64,000 nucleotides of DNA from Mesorhizobium sp. 113-3-3 (GCF_016756495.1 NZ_AP023243.1:4778501-4842500); one strand, 5' to 3'; shown: positions 44,089-53,435, counted from the stretch's first letter. Notes: a model not told the origin generated them from the sequence alone. Translations and numbers: made by a program.

Positions 44089-45218
44089 CATGTGCTCCAG
44101 CCCTTGCTGAAGGCGTTGGTGAAGATGACCTCGCCTTGGTCGTCGGTTGCCTCGCCCAGCGCCACGTCCATGCCGTCGCTGGTCACCCTGGCCACGGCGA
44201 ACCCTCCCATATAGGCGGCCTTCGGCTTGAACAGGTCGAGCCCGTCATGGCGGTAGATCAGCGGGGTGTCATGCTGATGGCCGTGGAAGATGCCGACGAC
44301 GTTGTAGCCCTTCAGCGCCGCCCGCAGCGCCTGCCTGTCGCCATCGCCCCACCAATGCGGCGCACCGGCGCCGCCAACGTCATAGGTGCGCTTGGCGGGA
44401 TCCCACCGCTCGGTCGAAAACGTGTCCCAGCCATAGTGCTGGAACAGGATGACGGGGCGGCCATCCGCCGCATAGGTCGCCAGATCCTGCTTGAGCCAAG
44501 GCAGGCTCGAATCGGCGCCATGACCGGTGTCGCCGGTGAAACGATGCGTCTGGACGAGGTGCAGGCCGCCCCAGTCCCATGAATAGCAATCCGTGTCGAC
44601 ATCGTAGCTGGTGGCCGGTACGGGCGGCTTGAAGAACACGCCGGGGCGGTGGTTGACCTCGACATAGTCGCGCAGCTCGCGCCGATACCAGTCGGCATGG
44701 TGCGGCGGACCGTTCTGGTCGAGATCATGATTGCCCAGTCCGACATAGACCGGCATGTGGACGCGATCCGGGCCAACGCCCTGGCTGTAGCGCTGGCTGA
44801 ACTGCAGCAGCTGCGTACCCTCGCTGGGCTCTGTGATCTGGCCGCCGCCATCGTCGGTGATGTCGCCGCCGACGACAAGACCGAGCGGCATGCCGATCCG
44901 GCTGCCGGCCGAACGCAGGCCGGTGGCGACGCCATTGATCGCGGCCGGCCAGTGCTTGTCATTGATGGCGTTCAGCGTCGCGACATTGCGCAGCAGCGCG
45001 GCGTCGGTCTTGCCTTCCTGCTGGCAGTTGGGGCTGAGGCCGCTCGCCATGCGGCAGGCATGGACATCGGCGATGAACAGGAAGGTGGCGTCGATGGGTT
45101 GGATGCGCTGCCCGGTCTGCCCGCGCGCCGGGCGTGGAAGCGCGCCGGCCGCGGCAAGACCCGCGGCCTGCATCAGAAAGCTGCGTCGTGAAAGCAATCG
45201 TGGCGCCCGGTGATTCAT
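44088..45218 (-). CDS. Tat-exported metallophosphoesterase
   Basis: 376 residues. The head LLSRRSFLMQAAGLAAAGAL is a Tat signal (SRRSFL). The calcineurin-like fold shows FLFIADVHACR (D-x-H), LVVGGDITDDGG (GDxxD), VGLGNHDLDQ (GNHD) and GIFHGHQHDTP (GHxH), so a two-metal site is complete. It acts in the periplasm on an unknown phosphoester. ATG 45218 gives the signal peptide directly. No strong Shine-Dalgarno site is seen. Confidence 0.87.
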   Translation of the reverse strand: MNHRAPRLLSRRSFLMQAAGLAAAGALPRPARGQTGQRIQPIDATFLFIADVHACRMASGLSPNCQQEGKTDAALLRNVATLNAINDKHWPAAINGVATGLRSAGSRIGMPLGLVVGGDITDDGGGQITEPSEGTQLLQFSQRYSQGVGPDRVHMPVYVGLGNHDLDQNGPPHHADWYRRELRDYVEVNHRPGVFFKPPVPATSYDVDTDCYSWDWGGLHLVQTHRFTGDTGHGADSSLPWLKQDLATYAADGRPVILFQHYGWDTFSTERWDPAKRTYDVGGAGAPHWWGDGDRQALRAALKGYNVVGIFHGHQHDTPLIYRHDGLDLFKPKAAYMGGFAVARVTSDGMDVALGEATDDQGEVIFTNAFSKGWST

Positions 45219-45352
45219 GACAGACGGAATTTCAGCACAAGCGACGTCCGTCCGTCCAGTTTCAGCAATATCGCCGGCGCGTTGACCATCGACACCGCCA
45301 TGAACGTCTGCCACTTCTGCTTGCACTTGTATTTGCAGAAAACGGGGGCATC

Positions 45353-45946
45353 ATGAAGAGCGCGCTTATCGGCATGGCATTGGCGGTTCTGCTGCCGGCA
45401 AGTGTTGCGTCTGCCGGTCCATGCGTCGATGCGAAGTCGGCGAAAAACGGGTTCATCCTGGCAATGCCCGGCATCCGAAGCGAGTTTAGGCCCGTCGCCG
45501 GCGGGATGATCTCCGTCGCCAACACCTATGAATCGCAGTCACCGCAGAAGCAGTTCCTGTTCGCCGGCCTGATCGAGGTTTTTCGCGACAGCGACACCGG
45601 CCGAGTGGCAGCGATCCCGTTTTCCGACCTGCGAAAACTGTTTCCGCTGAAGGCGGGAGCCAAGAGCACGATCGAGTTCATAGAGCTGTCGCCGGACAAG
45701 CAGCCGAAGGCCACCAAGACGCTGACACTGGTCGTCAAGGGCAAGGAAACCTTCAGCCTGGGCGGCTGCAAGTACAACGTTCTGGCGGTCAAGGAGACCT
45801 TCAAGAACGGAGCCGGCGAGACGCTCGATACGTTCACCGCGCTCTATGCGCCCGATCTGCAAGCCTCGCTTGCCCGGCGCTATGATGAAGGCACCAGCGC
45901 GGAAGTGGTCAACGGCTACGAGACGATCAAGCCGCTGGCCGAATAG
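45353..45946 (+). CDS. Secreted hypothetical protein
   Basis: 197 residues. Signal peptide of about 21 residues ending SVASAGP. The mature part has two cysteines (GPCVDAK and LGGCKYNVL) that may form a disulphide, and beta-rich sequence (STIEFIELSPDKQPKATKTL). No family recognised. Divergent from the phosphoesterase, with which it shares the 134-nt promoter region. Confidence 0.75.
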   Translation: MKSALIGMALAVLLPASVASAGPCVDAKSAKNGFILAMPGIRSEFRPVAGGMISVANTYESQSPQKQFLFAGLIEVFRDSDTGRVAAIPFSDLRKLFPLKAGAKSTIEFIELSPDKQPKATKTLTLVVKGKETFSLGGCKYNVLAVKETFKNGAGETLDTFTALYAPDLQASLARRYDEGTSAEVVNGYETIKPLAE

Positions 45947-46015
45947 GGACGGCTGCCGGTTTTCATCGCGACATCGGCCGCAAAGCCGGGCCGCAGCGAT
46001 CCACCCGCCTCAGAG

Positions 46016-46702
46016 TCAGAGGGTGCCGGACCGTCGCAGCACCCTGCGACGCCGCCGCACCGCCGGTTCGCCCCGCCGTGACGCAGCCTGGGAGATGCTG
46101 CGCTCCAAAGCCGCAAGGCAATCGCGCAAAGGGCCGGCGTCCTGCGCCGTCTTGGCCATCGACATGGCGCCGGAATAGGTGGCGATGGCAAGTGCCGCGA
46201 AATGCCGGGGATCGGTGCCTTGTTCCCTGCCCTCCTGCTGGTCGGCCATGACCTTGTCGGCGATCGCCTGGCGCCAGGCTGCAAAGATGCCGGCCAGGGC
46301 AGCGCGGAAATCGGGATCGGCAAGCGAAAGCTCATGCGCCAGATTGTTGAGCGGGCAGCCGCGCACGAAGCCCTGCTGCTCTAGTTCCGCCGCCACGGCC
46401 TCGAACACGGCCCGCACGCCTTCGCGGGCCGAAGCCGCGGCCACCACAGGCGCGATCCATGTCTCCTCGACCGCCGTCGCCACGCGCTCTTCGATCACCG
46501 CCAGGGCCAGCGCCTTCTTGGTCGGAAAGTGATGATGCAACGCGCCGCCGCTGACCCCCGCCGCGGTCATGAGATCGCCGAAGCTGGTCGCGTGATAGCC
46601 GCGCGCCTGAAACGCGGCCTCGGCGACATCAAGCACTTTCCTGCGCATGCCTTCGGGGTCGTTGACGCGGTTTCGTGGTCTTGGGCCTGGTCGATTGGTC
46701 AT
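46016..46702 (-). CDS. TetR family regulator
   Basis: 228 residues. VLDVAEAAFQARGYHATSFG / DLMTAAGVSGGALHHHFPTK is the helix-turn-helix; the C-terminal GCPLNNLAHELS is characteristic of the group related to AcuR/LmrA-like regulators. The tail is arginine-rich (RRRRRVLRRSGTL), which is unusual. Divergent from the NIPSNAP gene with a perfect palindrome in between. ATG 46702 chosen; ATG 46714 possible. Confidence 0.85.
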   Translation of the reverse strand: MTNRPGPRPRNRVNDPEGMRRKVLDVAEAAFQARGYHATSFGDLMTAAGVSGGALHHHFPTKKALALAVIEERVATAVEETWIAPVVAAASAREGVRAVFEAVAAELEQQGFVRGCPLNNLAHELSLADPDFRAALAGIFAAWRQAIADKVMADQQEGREQGTDPRHFAALAIATYSGAMSMAKTAQDAGPLRDCLAALERSISQAASRRGEPAVRRRRRVLRRSGTL

Positions 46703-46731
46703 CTCTGCTAACATTGCGCGACGATAGCAGG

Positions 46732-46783
46732 TTGACAAAACAGGACAACCGGTCTGTTTATAAACAGGATGATCATCCTGTTT
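46732..46783. promoter_or_regulatory. TetR operator pair over the NIPSNAP promoter
   Basis: TTGACA (46732-46737) and a TTTATA-like -10 region are overlapped by an AAACAG/CTGTTT repeat (46738-46759) and by a perfect 22-bp palindrome (46762-46783; arm AAACAGGATGA). The palindrome ends 13 nt before the NIPSNAP ATG. Confidence 0.7.
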
Positions 46784-46796
46784 TGGGAGACTGCCG

Positions 46797-47576
46797 ATGA
46801 ACCTGCCCCTGAACGCTCCGCAGGCCGCGATGCTTGCCTCACCGGTCGTCGAGCTGAGGCAGTACACATTGAACTCCGGGCAGCGCGAGACGCTGATTGC
46901 CCTCTTCGACCGGGAATTCATCGAAAGCCAGGAGGCGACGGGAATGACCGTCATCGGCCAGTTCCGCGATCTGGACCGTCCGGACATGTTCGTCTGGCTG
47001 CGCGGCTTCGGCGGCATGGACGCCCGCAAGGAGGCACTGGCCGCCTTCTACGACGGCCCGATCTGGGTGGCGCACCGCGATGCGGCCAATGCGACGATGA
47101 TCGATTCCGACGATGTGCTGCTGCTGAAGCCGGCATGGCCGGGCGCGGGCTTCGACCTGTCAGGACTTCAGCGGCCGTTTTTTGCCGAGCAGAAAAACTC
47201 CAGCGAGGAGAACCGCTTGGCTGGCATTGTTGTCATCCGGATTCATCATTTGCGATCGGGAGCAGAGACCGAATTCGCCAGCCGCTTCGCGGCGGAGGCA
47301 GCGCCGATGATGAAGGCGCCCGGCGCTCGTCTCCTCGCCGCCTTTGTCACGGAACACGCTGAAAACAGCTTTCCGCGCCTGCCAGTGCGGGCAAGCGAGA
47401 ACGTCTTTATTTCCGTCACCCGGTACGACAGTGCCGAGGCACATGCCGGGCATGAAGCCGCCCTCGCCGCCGCGCCGGCATGGCAGGCCTTTTGGCAGGC
47501 CGTCCAGCTTGACCTGACCAAACCGACCGAGACCTTGCGGCTGTCGCCGACGTCGCGATCCCTGGTCGAACGCTAG
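46797..47576 (+). CDS. NIPSNAP family protein (two domains)
   Basis: 259 residues with two ferredoxin-like NIPSNAP/Dabb-type halves: VELRQYTLNSGQRETLIALF ... FVWLRGFGGMDARKEALAAF, and VVIRIHHLRSGAETEFASRF ... ASENVFISVTRYDSAEAHAG. The family function is unclear; many members sit with catabolic or detoxification genes. GGGAGACTGCCG is the ribosome site. Overlaps the convergent hydrolase gene by four bases. Controlled by the divergent TetR. Confidence 0.82.
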   Translation: MNLPLNAPQAAMLASPVVELRQYTLNSGQRETLIALFDREFIESQEATGMTVIGQFRDLDRPDMFVWLRGFGGMDARKEALAAFYDGPIWVAHRDAANATMIDSDDVLLLKPAWPGAGFDLSGLQRPFFAEQKNSSEENRLAGIVVIRIHHLRSGAETEFASRFAAEAAPMMKAPGARLLAAFVTEHAENSFPRLPVRASENVFISVTRYDSAEAHAGHEAALAAAPAWQAFWQAVQLDLTKPTETLRLSPTSRSLVER

Positions 47577-48409
47577 GCGTCGAATGCCTCGACGATGGCT
47601 TGCGCGACAAAGGCCGGGTCCTCCCAATGCGGGTTGTGGCCGCACGCTTCGGCGCGCACGAGGCGTGCTCCCGAAAGGCAACGCGACAGCGCCTGCTGAT
47701 GCGCCTCGCCGAACAGCGGGTCGCACGCGCCGGCGATGATCAGCGTTGGGGTTCGCACCTCTTGCGCCGTACTCGTAAGGTCGGCCCGGCGGATCTCCTC
47801 CAGAATGGCGCGCCAGCGGGGCGCAGGCATTGCCGACGCGTCTTTCGCCAGGCCGGCGAGAAACGGCTCGGGCACATCGGGCCGACAGGCATGCCACCAC
47901 TCATAGAACGGGTCGGCTGGCAATATCGGGTCGCGCAGAGAATGGACCCCCGCGACAAGCGGGTGATCCGATGTGAAATCGGGCTTCAACGTGCCGGCCA
48001 TGACCACCAGTCCGCCGATGAACTCGCCGTGCCGCGCGGCCAAAGCGACGGCGACCATGGCGCCCAGCGAATGGCCGACGACAACGGGCCGATCGAGTTG
48101 CAAATGCTGGATCAGGCTCGCAATGTCATCGGCGAAGTCGGCGATACCAAAGCCCTTGCCCGCCGGCGACGCGCCGTGGCCGCGCAGGTCGGGCATGATC
48201 AGCCGGCGGCCGGCCAGATGCGGCGCCAGGAGCGAAAAGCTTCGGCTGGTGTCGGTGAAGCCGTGCAGCAGAACCAGCGCCGGCTCAGTGCCTGAGACCT
48301 CGACATAGGCGATCTCGAGGCCGCCGGCATTGATGAATTGCTTGCGGCCGGCCCAGGCGTCCTGTTCCGCCCAGGCATCCGGAGCCGCTTCCAGCGCGAC
48401 CGATGTCAC
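47573..48409 (-). CDS. Alpha/beta hydrolase
   Basis: 278 residues. Oxyanion motif VLLHGFTDTS, nucleophile elbow VVGHSLGAMVAV (Ser), acid in IIAGACDPLFGE and His in ACGHNPHWEDP. Start GTG 48409 overlaps the stop of the choX gene (GTGA), so it is co-translated with the choline-type binding protein. It may hydrolyse a choline ester or other quaternary-amine ester before or after uptake; this is inferred from context only. Confidence 0.85.
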   Translation of the reverse strand: MTSVALEAAPDAWAEQDAWAGRKQFINAGGLEIAYVEVSGTEPALVLLHGFTDTSRSFSLLAPHLAGRRLIMPDLRGHGASPAGKGFGIADFADDIASLIQHLQLDRPVVVGHSLGAMVAVALAARHGEFIGGLVVMAGTLKPDFTSDHPLVAGVHSLRDPILPADPFYEWWHACRPDVPEPFLAGLAKDASAMPAPRWRAILEEIRRADLTSTAQEVRTPTLIIAGACDPLFGEAHQQALSRCLSGARLVRAEACGHNPHWEDPAFVAQAIVEAFDA

Positions 48410-49344
48410 AGGCCGAGCTTTTCCTTGACCGCGGCAAGGCCGGGCTTGCCGTCGAAGGTGGTGACGCCGGCGAGCCAGGCGTCGAGGCGGTTCTTGTTCG
48501 CCGTGATCGCCTTCAGCGCCCCGTCCTCCGGCTTCATGCCGTCATTGATCAGATAGCCCATGCCGACATTCTCGAAATCGATGTCGAAAGCGAGATTCTT
48601 CAGCAACTGCGCGACATTGGGGCATTGCTGCAGGTAGCCCTTGCGCACCTGCGTGGTCACCGTCGCGGCGCCGAAATTCGGGCCGAAGAACTTGTCGCCG
48701 CCGGTCAGATATTTGAAATCATACATGGTGTTCATCGGATGCGGGGCCCAGCCCTGGAAGACGATGAACTGCTTTTCCTTGATCTCATAGCCGACCTCGG
48801 AAAGCATGCCGGCTTCGCTCGACTCGACCACGCGCCAGCCATCGAGGCCGAAGGCCGGATCGGCGATGGCATCCATCATCAATTGATTGGATCCGGGCTC
48901 GATCCCGTACATCTTCTTGCCGAACTTGTCGGCGAATTTGTGCAGGTCGGCGAAGTCCTTGACGCCGGCATCCCAGACATAGGTCGGAACGGCGAAGGTG
49001 TATTTGGCGCCTTCGAGATTGACGCGGACATTCTCGACCGAGCCGTCCTTCTTGTAGGGCTCGTAATAGGTGACCATGGCCGGATCCCAATAGCCGAGGA
49101 ACAAGTCCAGGTCGTCGTTCTTCATGCCTTCGTAGATAACGTTGATGCCCAGCACCGAGCTCTGCGGCTGGTAGCCGAGCGCACCCAGCACGACGTTGGC
49201 GACGCCGGTGGTGAAGGCAAGATCGTTCCAGCCCGGCTCGGCCATGCGAACCGCCCTGCATTGCTCGGCCTCGGCCGCCTGAGCCGCGTGAGCGCCCAAC
49301 ATCAGGGCTGCGAGACAGACGCCATTCACAAGCATGCGTACCAT
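48406..49344 (-). CDS. choX: Choline/glycine-betaine-type ABC binding protein (ChoX-like)
   Basis: 312 residues. Signal peptide ends AAQAAEAEQC. The mature protein has AEPGWNDLAFTTGVANVVLG and LDLFLGYWDPAMVTYYEPYK, the aromatic-rich pattern of ChoX/ProX/OpuAC-type binding proteins that cage quaternary amines, and FQGWAPHPMNTMYD. ATG 49344 has GAGGAGAATCGAA upstream. No permease (choW) or ATPase (choV) gene follows; an alpha/beta hydrolase takes their place. BetI is divergent. Confidence 0.88.
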   Translation of the reverse strand: MVRMLVNGVCLAALMLGAHAAQAAEAEQCRAVRMAEPGWNDLAFTTGVANVVLGALGYQPQSSVLGINVIYEGMKNDDLDLFLGYWDPAMVTYYEPYKKDGSVENVRVNLEGAKYTFAVPTYVWDAGVKDFADLHKFADKFGKKMYGIEPGSNQLMMDAIADPAFGLDGWRVVESSEAGMLSEVGYEIKEKQFIVFQGWAPHPMNTMYDFKYLTGGDKFFGPNFGAATVTTQVRKGYLQQCPNVAQLLKNLAFDIDFENVGMGYLINDGMKPEDGALKAITANKNRLDAWLAGVTTFDGKPGLAAVKEKLGL

Positions 49345-49368
49345 TTCGATTCTCCTCGTCATCGCTGA

Positions 49369-49406
49369 ATTGACCAACTGGTCTTTTTATTGTCCCATCG
49401 GTCAAT
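49369..49406. promoter_or_regulatory. Possible BetI operator region
   Basis: ATTGACC (49369-49375) and GGTCAAT (49400-49406) form a spaced inverted repeat, with an inner GACCA-AC-TGGTC dyad at 49372-49383. It lies between choX-like and betI-like genes. Confidence 0.45.
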
Positions 49407-49427
49407 TGTTGATCTGAGCGGACGAAA

Positions 49428-50066
49428 ATGTCAACGTGGATTCGCAATGCCGGGATCGAACCCATGAAACTCAAGCGTCTCAGCGACATACGCCGCAAGG
49501 AGTTGCGGCAGGCCGCCTTCGCGGTACTGGAGCGCGAAGGCATTGCGGGCGCGACCCTGGAAAAGGTGGCCGCCCACGCCGGCGCCTCCAAGGGCATCGT
49601 GCTGCACTATTTCCGCAACAAGCAGGAACTGTTCGAGCATGCGATGCGGGAGGCCAACGCCGTGCTGCGCGACGCCGTGGTCGCCCGGCTTCGCCAGGCG
49701 CGCACGCCAATGGAGCGGCTCGACGCGGTGATCGACGGCAATTTCGAGGAGCATCTGTACCTGCCGCCGCTTTGCCATGCCTGGCTTTCGCTGTGCGCCG
49801 AGGTGCCGCGCGATGCGAAGCTGGCGCGTATCCAGAAGGTGCTGCACGCGCGCATGCGCTCAAACCTATTGTCCGGCCTGCACGGCCTTGCCTCGCCGAG
49901 CGACGCCGACGACATCGCGCTTGGCGTCACCGCGCTGATCGACGGGCTCTGGCTGCGGCTCGGCCTGGAGCCGGGCAGCGTGTCGCGGGAACAGGCGATC
50001 CGCCAGGTCAAGGATTTCGTCGCCGCTCGCCTGGCCATGCATCAGGCTGTGACCATCGGCGCGTAA
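49428..50066 (+). CDS. betI: BetI-type TetR regulator
   Basis: 212 residues. Helix-turn-helix IRRKELRQAAFAVLEREGIA / GATLEKVAAHAGASKGIVLH / YFRNKQELFEH, and a C-terminal part with LPPLCHAWLSLCAEVPRDAK and ALIDGLWLRLGLEPG, as in BetI, the choline-sensing repressor of betaine synthesis. Divergent from choX-like gene. The start may be ATG 49428 or ATG 49464; the latter has GGGATCGAACCC upstream. Confidence 0.85.
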   Translation: MSTWIRNAGIEPMKLKRLSDIRRKELRQAAFAVLEREGIAGATLEKVAAHAGASKGIVLHYFRNKQELFEHAMREANAVLRDAVVARLRQARTPMERLDAVIDGNFEEHLYLPPLCHAWLSLCAEVPRDAKLARIQKVLHARMRSNLLSGLHGLASPSDADDIALGVTALIDGLWLRLGLEPGSVSREQAIRQVKDFVAARLAMHQAVTIGA

Positions 50067-50213
50067 ACCTGCCCTGGAGGCCCAGCCGGCCGCGCTTGTC
50101 CATGCCAACGTTGGCAACCGGCGAAGTTCATACCGTGGGATAGGCCGGCTGCTTGACCCGGGCCGCGGCTATGCGGTGCTCTGGCATTGGCCAAAGCGAT
50201 CTCGGAGCGCCCG

Positions 50214-50987
50214 ATGAGACTTCAGGACAAGCGCACGCTGGTAATCGGCGGCTCGGACGGCATCGGCCTGGCGATCGCCGAGGCATTCCTGCGCGAGGGC
50301 GCCGATGTCCTGATCGTCGGCCGCGACGCCGGCAAGCTAGAAGCCGCACGCCATAGGCTGACGGGGCTCGGCTCGCCCGGCGCGGTGGAGACCTTATCCG
50401 CCGATCTTGCTACCAGCTCCGGAATCGCGACTGTTATCGAGGGCGTGAAAGGGACCGGCCGGCCGTTCGACGTTCTCGTCAACAATGCCGGTGTCGCCTA
50501 TCTCGTGCCGTTCGAGAGCGTCAGCGAGGCGCAGTTCCAGCACTCCTTCGCGCTCAATGTGGCGGCGGCGTTCTTCCTTACCCAGGGGCTGTTGCCGCAT
50601 TTCGGCGCCGGTGCGTCCGTCATCAACATCTCCTCCTATTTCGCCGGCAAGATGATCCCGAAACGGCCCTCCAGTCTCTATTCCCTCTCCAAGGGCGCGT
50701 TGAACTCGCTGACCAAATCGCTGGCCTTCGAGCTCGGCCCGCGCGGCATCCGCGTCAACGCCATCGCGCCCGGCACGGTCGACACCGCCATGCGGCGCAA
50801 GACCGTCGACAATCTTCCGGCGGAGGCAAAGGCCGAGCTTAAGGCCTATCTCGAACGCAGCTATCCGCTAGGCCGCATCGGGCGCCCGGATGATCTCGCC
50901 GGCATGGCGGTTTATCTGGCTTGCGACGAGGCCGCCTGGACCAGCGGCGGGATCTTCGCGATCGACGGCGGGTACACGGCGGGGTGA
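50214..50987 (+). CDS. Short-chain dehydrogenase/reductase
   Basis: 257 residues. Cofactor motif VIGGSDGIGLAIAEAF (12-18 GGSDGIG), NNAG at VLVNNAGVAYL, catalytic Ser in INISSYFAG and YSLSKGAL (Tyr-x3-Lys), and C-terminal WTSGGIFAIDGGYTAG. NAD(P)-dependent oxidoreductase of unknown substrate. ATG 50214 follows CGGAGCGCCCG. Followed directly by a palindromic repeat element. Confidence 0.92.
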   Translation: MRLQDKRTLVIGGSDGIGLAIAEAFLREGADVLIVGRDAGKLEAARHRLTGLGSPGAVETLSADLATSSGIATVIEGVKGTGRPFDVLVNNAGVAYLVPFESVSEAQFQHSFALNVAAAFFLTQGLLPHFGAGASVINISSYFAGKMIPKRPSSLYSLSKGALNSLTKSLAFELGPRGIRVNAIAPGTVDTAMRRKTVDNLPAEAKAELKAYLERSYPLGRIGRPDDLAGMAVYLACDEAAWTSGGIFAIDGGYTAG

Positions 50988-50989
50988 GG

Positions 50990-51177
50990 AGCTAATCTCC
51001 CCCCTCGTGGGGGAGATGGCCGGCAGGCCAGAGGGGGGCGCTGTCCCGCCAGCGTTTCAGTTCTTGTTCACTCAATTCCGAGGCGTCCAACCCGCTACCT
51101 CGCCTTCCAAATGCCGTGATCCTTCGCGCCCCCCTCTGCCCTGCCGGGCATCTCCACCACGAGGGGGGAGATTAGCT
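50990..51177. repeat. RIME-like palindromic intergenic element
   Basis: 188 bp bounded by 52-bp inverted repeats with three mismatches, starting AGCTAATCTCCCCCCTCGTG and ending with its complement; arms also contain the CCGGCAGG and GAGGGGGGCGC blocks. The centre (about 84 bp) has no open frame. Size, symmetry and position fit the mosaic repeats (RIME type) of rhizobial chromosomes. It lies 2 nt after the SDR stop and about 100 nt before fumC. Confidence 0.85.
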
Positions 51178-51280
51178 AACCCTTCAACCGATTTGCATCC
51201 CTACCCTCCGCAATCTCCGCTTGAAGCCATTTGTGCAACGCGATACGCCCTTGCCCAAATCGACAGACCGGAGACTTGCC

Positions 51281-52678
51281 GTGAGCGCTCAAAAGACCAG
51301 AACCGAAACCGATACGTTCGGCCCGATCGAGGTTGCCGCCGACCGTTATTGGGGCGCGCAGGCGCAGCGTTCCCTGGGCAATTTCAAGATCGGCTGGGAA
51401 AAGCAGCCGGCCTCGATCGTGCGTGCGCTGGGCATCGTCAAGCGCGCGGCGGCGGAAGCCAATATGGAGCTGAAGCGGCTCGATCCGGCGATCGGCAAGG
51501 CGATCATCGCGGCGGCGCAAGAGGTCATCGACGGCAAGCTCAACGACCATTTCCCGCTGGTGGTCTGGCAGACCGGCTCGGGCACGCAGTCCAACATGAA
51601 CGCCAATGAGGTGATCTCCAACCGGGCGATCGAGATGCTGGGCGGCGTCATGGGCTCGAAGAAGCCGGTGCACCCCAACGATCACGTCAACATGAGCCAG
51701 TCGTCGAACGACACCTATCCGACCGCCATGCACATCGCGTGTGCCGAGCGCATCGTGCACGATCTGCTGCCGGCGCTGAAGCACCTGCACAAGGCGCTGG
51801 ACGCCAAGGCCAGGGCCTTCAACCACATCATCAAGATCGGCCGCACCCACACGCAAGATGCCACGCCGCTGACGCTGGGCCAGGAATTTTCCGGCTACGC
51901 CGCGCAGGTCGCCTCCTCGATCAAGCGCATCGAAATGACGCTGCCCGGCCTGCAGGAACTGGCGCAGGGCGGCACCGCCGTCGGCACCGGCCTCAACGCG
52001 CCAGTCGGCTTCGCCGAGCGGGTGGCGGATCGCATCGCCGCCATCACAGGCATCGCCTTCGTCACCGCGCCGAACAAATTCGAAGCGCTCGCGGCGCACG
52101 ATTCCATGGTGTTCTCGCATGGCGCCATCAACGCCGCGGCGGCAGCACTCTTCAAGATCGCCAACGACATCCGTTTCCTCGGTTCGGGCCCGCGATCGGG
52201 CCTTGGCGAATTGTCGCTGCCGGAAAACGAACCCGGCTCGTCGATCATGCCGGGCAAGGTCAATCCGACGCAGTGCGAGGCGATGACGCAGGTCTGCGTC
52301 CAGGTGTTCGGCAACAATGCGGCACTGACCTTCGCCGGCAGCCAGGGCCATTTCGAGCTCAATGTCTACAACCCGCTGATGGCCTACAATTTCCTGCAGT
52401 CGGTGCAGTTGCTCGCCGACGCTTCGGTCTCCTTCACCGACAATTGCGTTGTCGGCATCGAAGCGCGCGAAGACAACATCAAGGCGGCACTCGACCGCTC
52501 GCTGATGCTGGTGACCGCACTTGCGCCCACCATCGGCTACGACAACGCCGCCAAGATCGCCAAGACGGCGCACAAGAACGGCACCACGCTGCGCGAGGAA
52601 GCGCTGGCCACGGGGCTGGTCAGCGAGGCCGATTATGACCGGCTGGTGCGGCCGGAGGACATGACGCACCCTGGGTAA
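51281..52678 (+). CDS. fumC: Class II fumarate hydratase
   Basis: 465 residues. [19 protein letters not shown], the fumarase/aspartase signature [17 protein letters not shown], and [18 protein letters not shown] are complete. It interconverts fumarate and malate in the TCA cycle without an iron-sulphur cluster. Start is GTG 51281 after GGAGACTTGCC; the frame continues upstream to 51221 without conservation. A strong hairpin follows the stop. Confidence 0.97.
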   Translation: MSAQKTRTETDTFGPIEVAADRYWGAQAQRSLGNFKIGWEKQPASIVRALGIVKRAAAEANMELKRLDPAIGKAIIAAAQEVIDGKLNDHFPLVVWQTGSGTQSNMNANEVISNRAIEMLGGVMGSKKPVHPNDHVNMSQSSNDTYPTAMHIACAERIVHDLLPALKHLHKALDAKARAFNHIIKIGRTHTQDATPLTLGQEFSGYAAQVASSIKRIEMTLPGLQELAQGGTAVGTGLNAPVGFAERVADRIAAITGIAFVTAPNKFEALAAHDSMVFSHGAINAAAAALFKIANDIRFLGSGPRSGLGELSLPENEPGSSIMPGKVNPTQCEAMTQVCVQVFGNNAALTFAGSQGHFELNVYNPLMAYNFLQSVQLLADASVSFTDNCVVGIEAREDNIKAALDRSLMLVTALAPTIGYDNAAKIAKTAHKNGTTLREEALATGLVSEADYDRLVRPEDMTHPG

Positions 52679-52689
52679 GACTGTCTTTC

Positions 52690-52711
52690 GGCGGGAGAAT
52701 TTACTCCCGCC
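52690..52711 (+). terminator. Hairpin after fumC
   Basis: Perfect GGCGGGAG / CTCCCGCC stem with loop AATTTA, 11 nt after the stop. No T-run, so a weak terminator or 3' stabiliser. Confidence 0.6.
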
Positions 52712-52856
52712 TCCGCATCGCCCGACACGAATTTCGCGTTTTTCCGCCATTCACGGAAATGTATGGCCTGTGAACAATGTGTCGCCGGATAGGCGGCTTT
52801 GGTGAACAGTCGGCATCGTCTATCTGATGGCCATTCAACCCATTCGGAGAGACACC

Positions 52857-53279
52857 ATGTCCATCAACACTTCCGCCGCCGGCGCCGGCACCGCGTCCAA
52901 CAGCTCTGTCACCATCCTGCTTGGCCGCATCCTGCTCGCGGTCATTTTCCTGCTTTCCGGTTTCGGCAAGCTGACCGCCATTTCCGGCACCGCTGCCTAT
53001 TTCGGCGGCCTCGGCCTGCCGGCTCCGACCGCAACGGCTGTGGTCGTCGGCCTCATCGAACTGCTCGGCGGCCTCGCCATCCTCGTCGGTTTCCAGACCC
53101 GTGTCGCCGCCTGGGTGCTGGCGATCTTCACCGTCGCCACCGGGCTGGTCGCCCATACCGGCTGGGCCGACCAGATGCAGATGATCCAGTTCCTCAAGAA
53201 CCTCGCCATCACCGGCGGCTTCCTGCTGCTGGCTTCGTCGGGCGCCGGCGCCTACTCGATCGACGCCAAGCGCGGCTGA
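52857..53279 (+). CDS. DoxX family membrane protein 1
   Basis: 140 residues, four membrane segments. ILLGRILLAVIFLLSGFGKL, then GGLGLPAPTATAVVVGLIEL and GGLAILVGFQTRVAAWVLA are the DoxX-family pattern. Role in the respiratory or thiol-redox chain is known for some members; here unknown. ATG 52857 after CGGAGAGACACC. A long hairpin terminator follows. A related gene lies downstream. Confidence 0.9.
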   Translation: MSINTSAAGAGTASNSSVTILLGRILLAVIFLLSGFGKLTAISGTAAYFGGLGLPAPTATAVVVGLIELLGGLAILVGFQTRVAAWVLAIFTVATGLVAHTGWADQMQMIQFLKNLAITGGFLLLASSGAGAYSIDAKRG

Positions 53280-53300
53280 ATCTTCCTCCCAAGCCTCGAC

Positions 53301-53333
53301 AAAAGCGGCGCGGAATTTTCCGCGCCGCTTTTT
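53301..53333 (+). terminator. Intrinsic terminator after DoxX gene 1
   Basis: Long stem AAAAGCGGCGCGG / CCGCGCCGCTTTT around AATTTT, with a T-run, 22 nt after the stop. Confidence 0.92.
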
Positions 53334-53435
53334 CGTTGTCTGGAATAGCCGGTCCGGTTTCGGCCGCAGCCTCACAGGCGTAGACTGCGCGGCAGCCGGC
53401 TCGGGCCCAACCGGGCGCCGGCAAGGGAGGTGGCC

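Noticed and set aside
51176..52750. 524-codon frame antisense to fumC
   Set aside because: Shadow; fumC is unmistakable and the antisense protein is arginine-rich without motifs.
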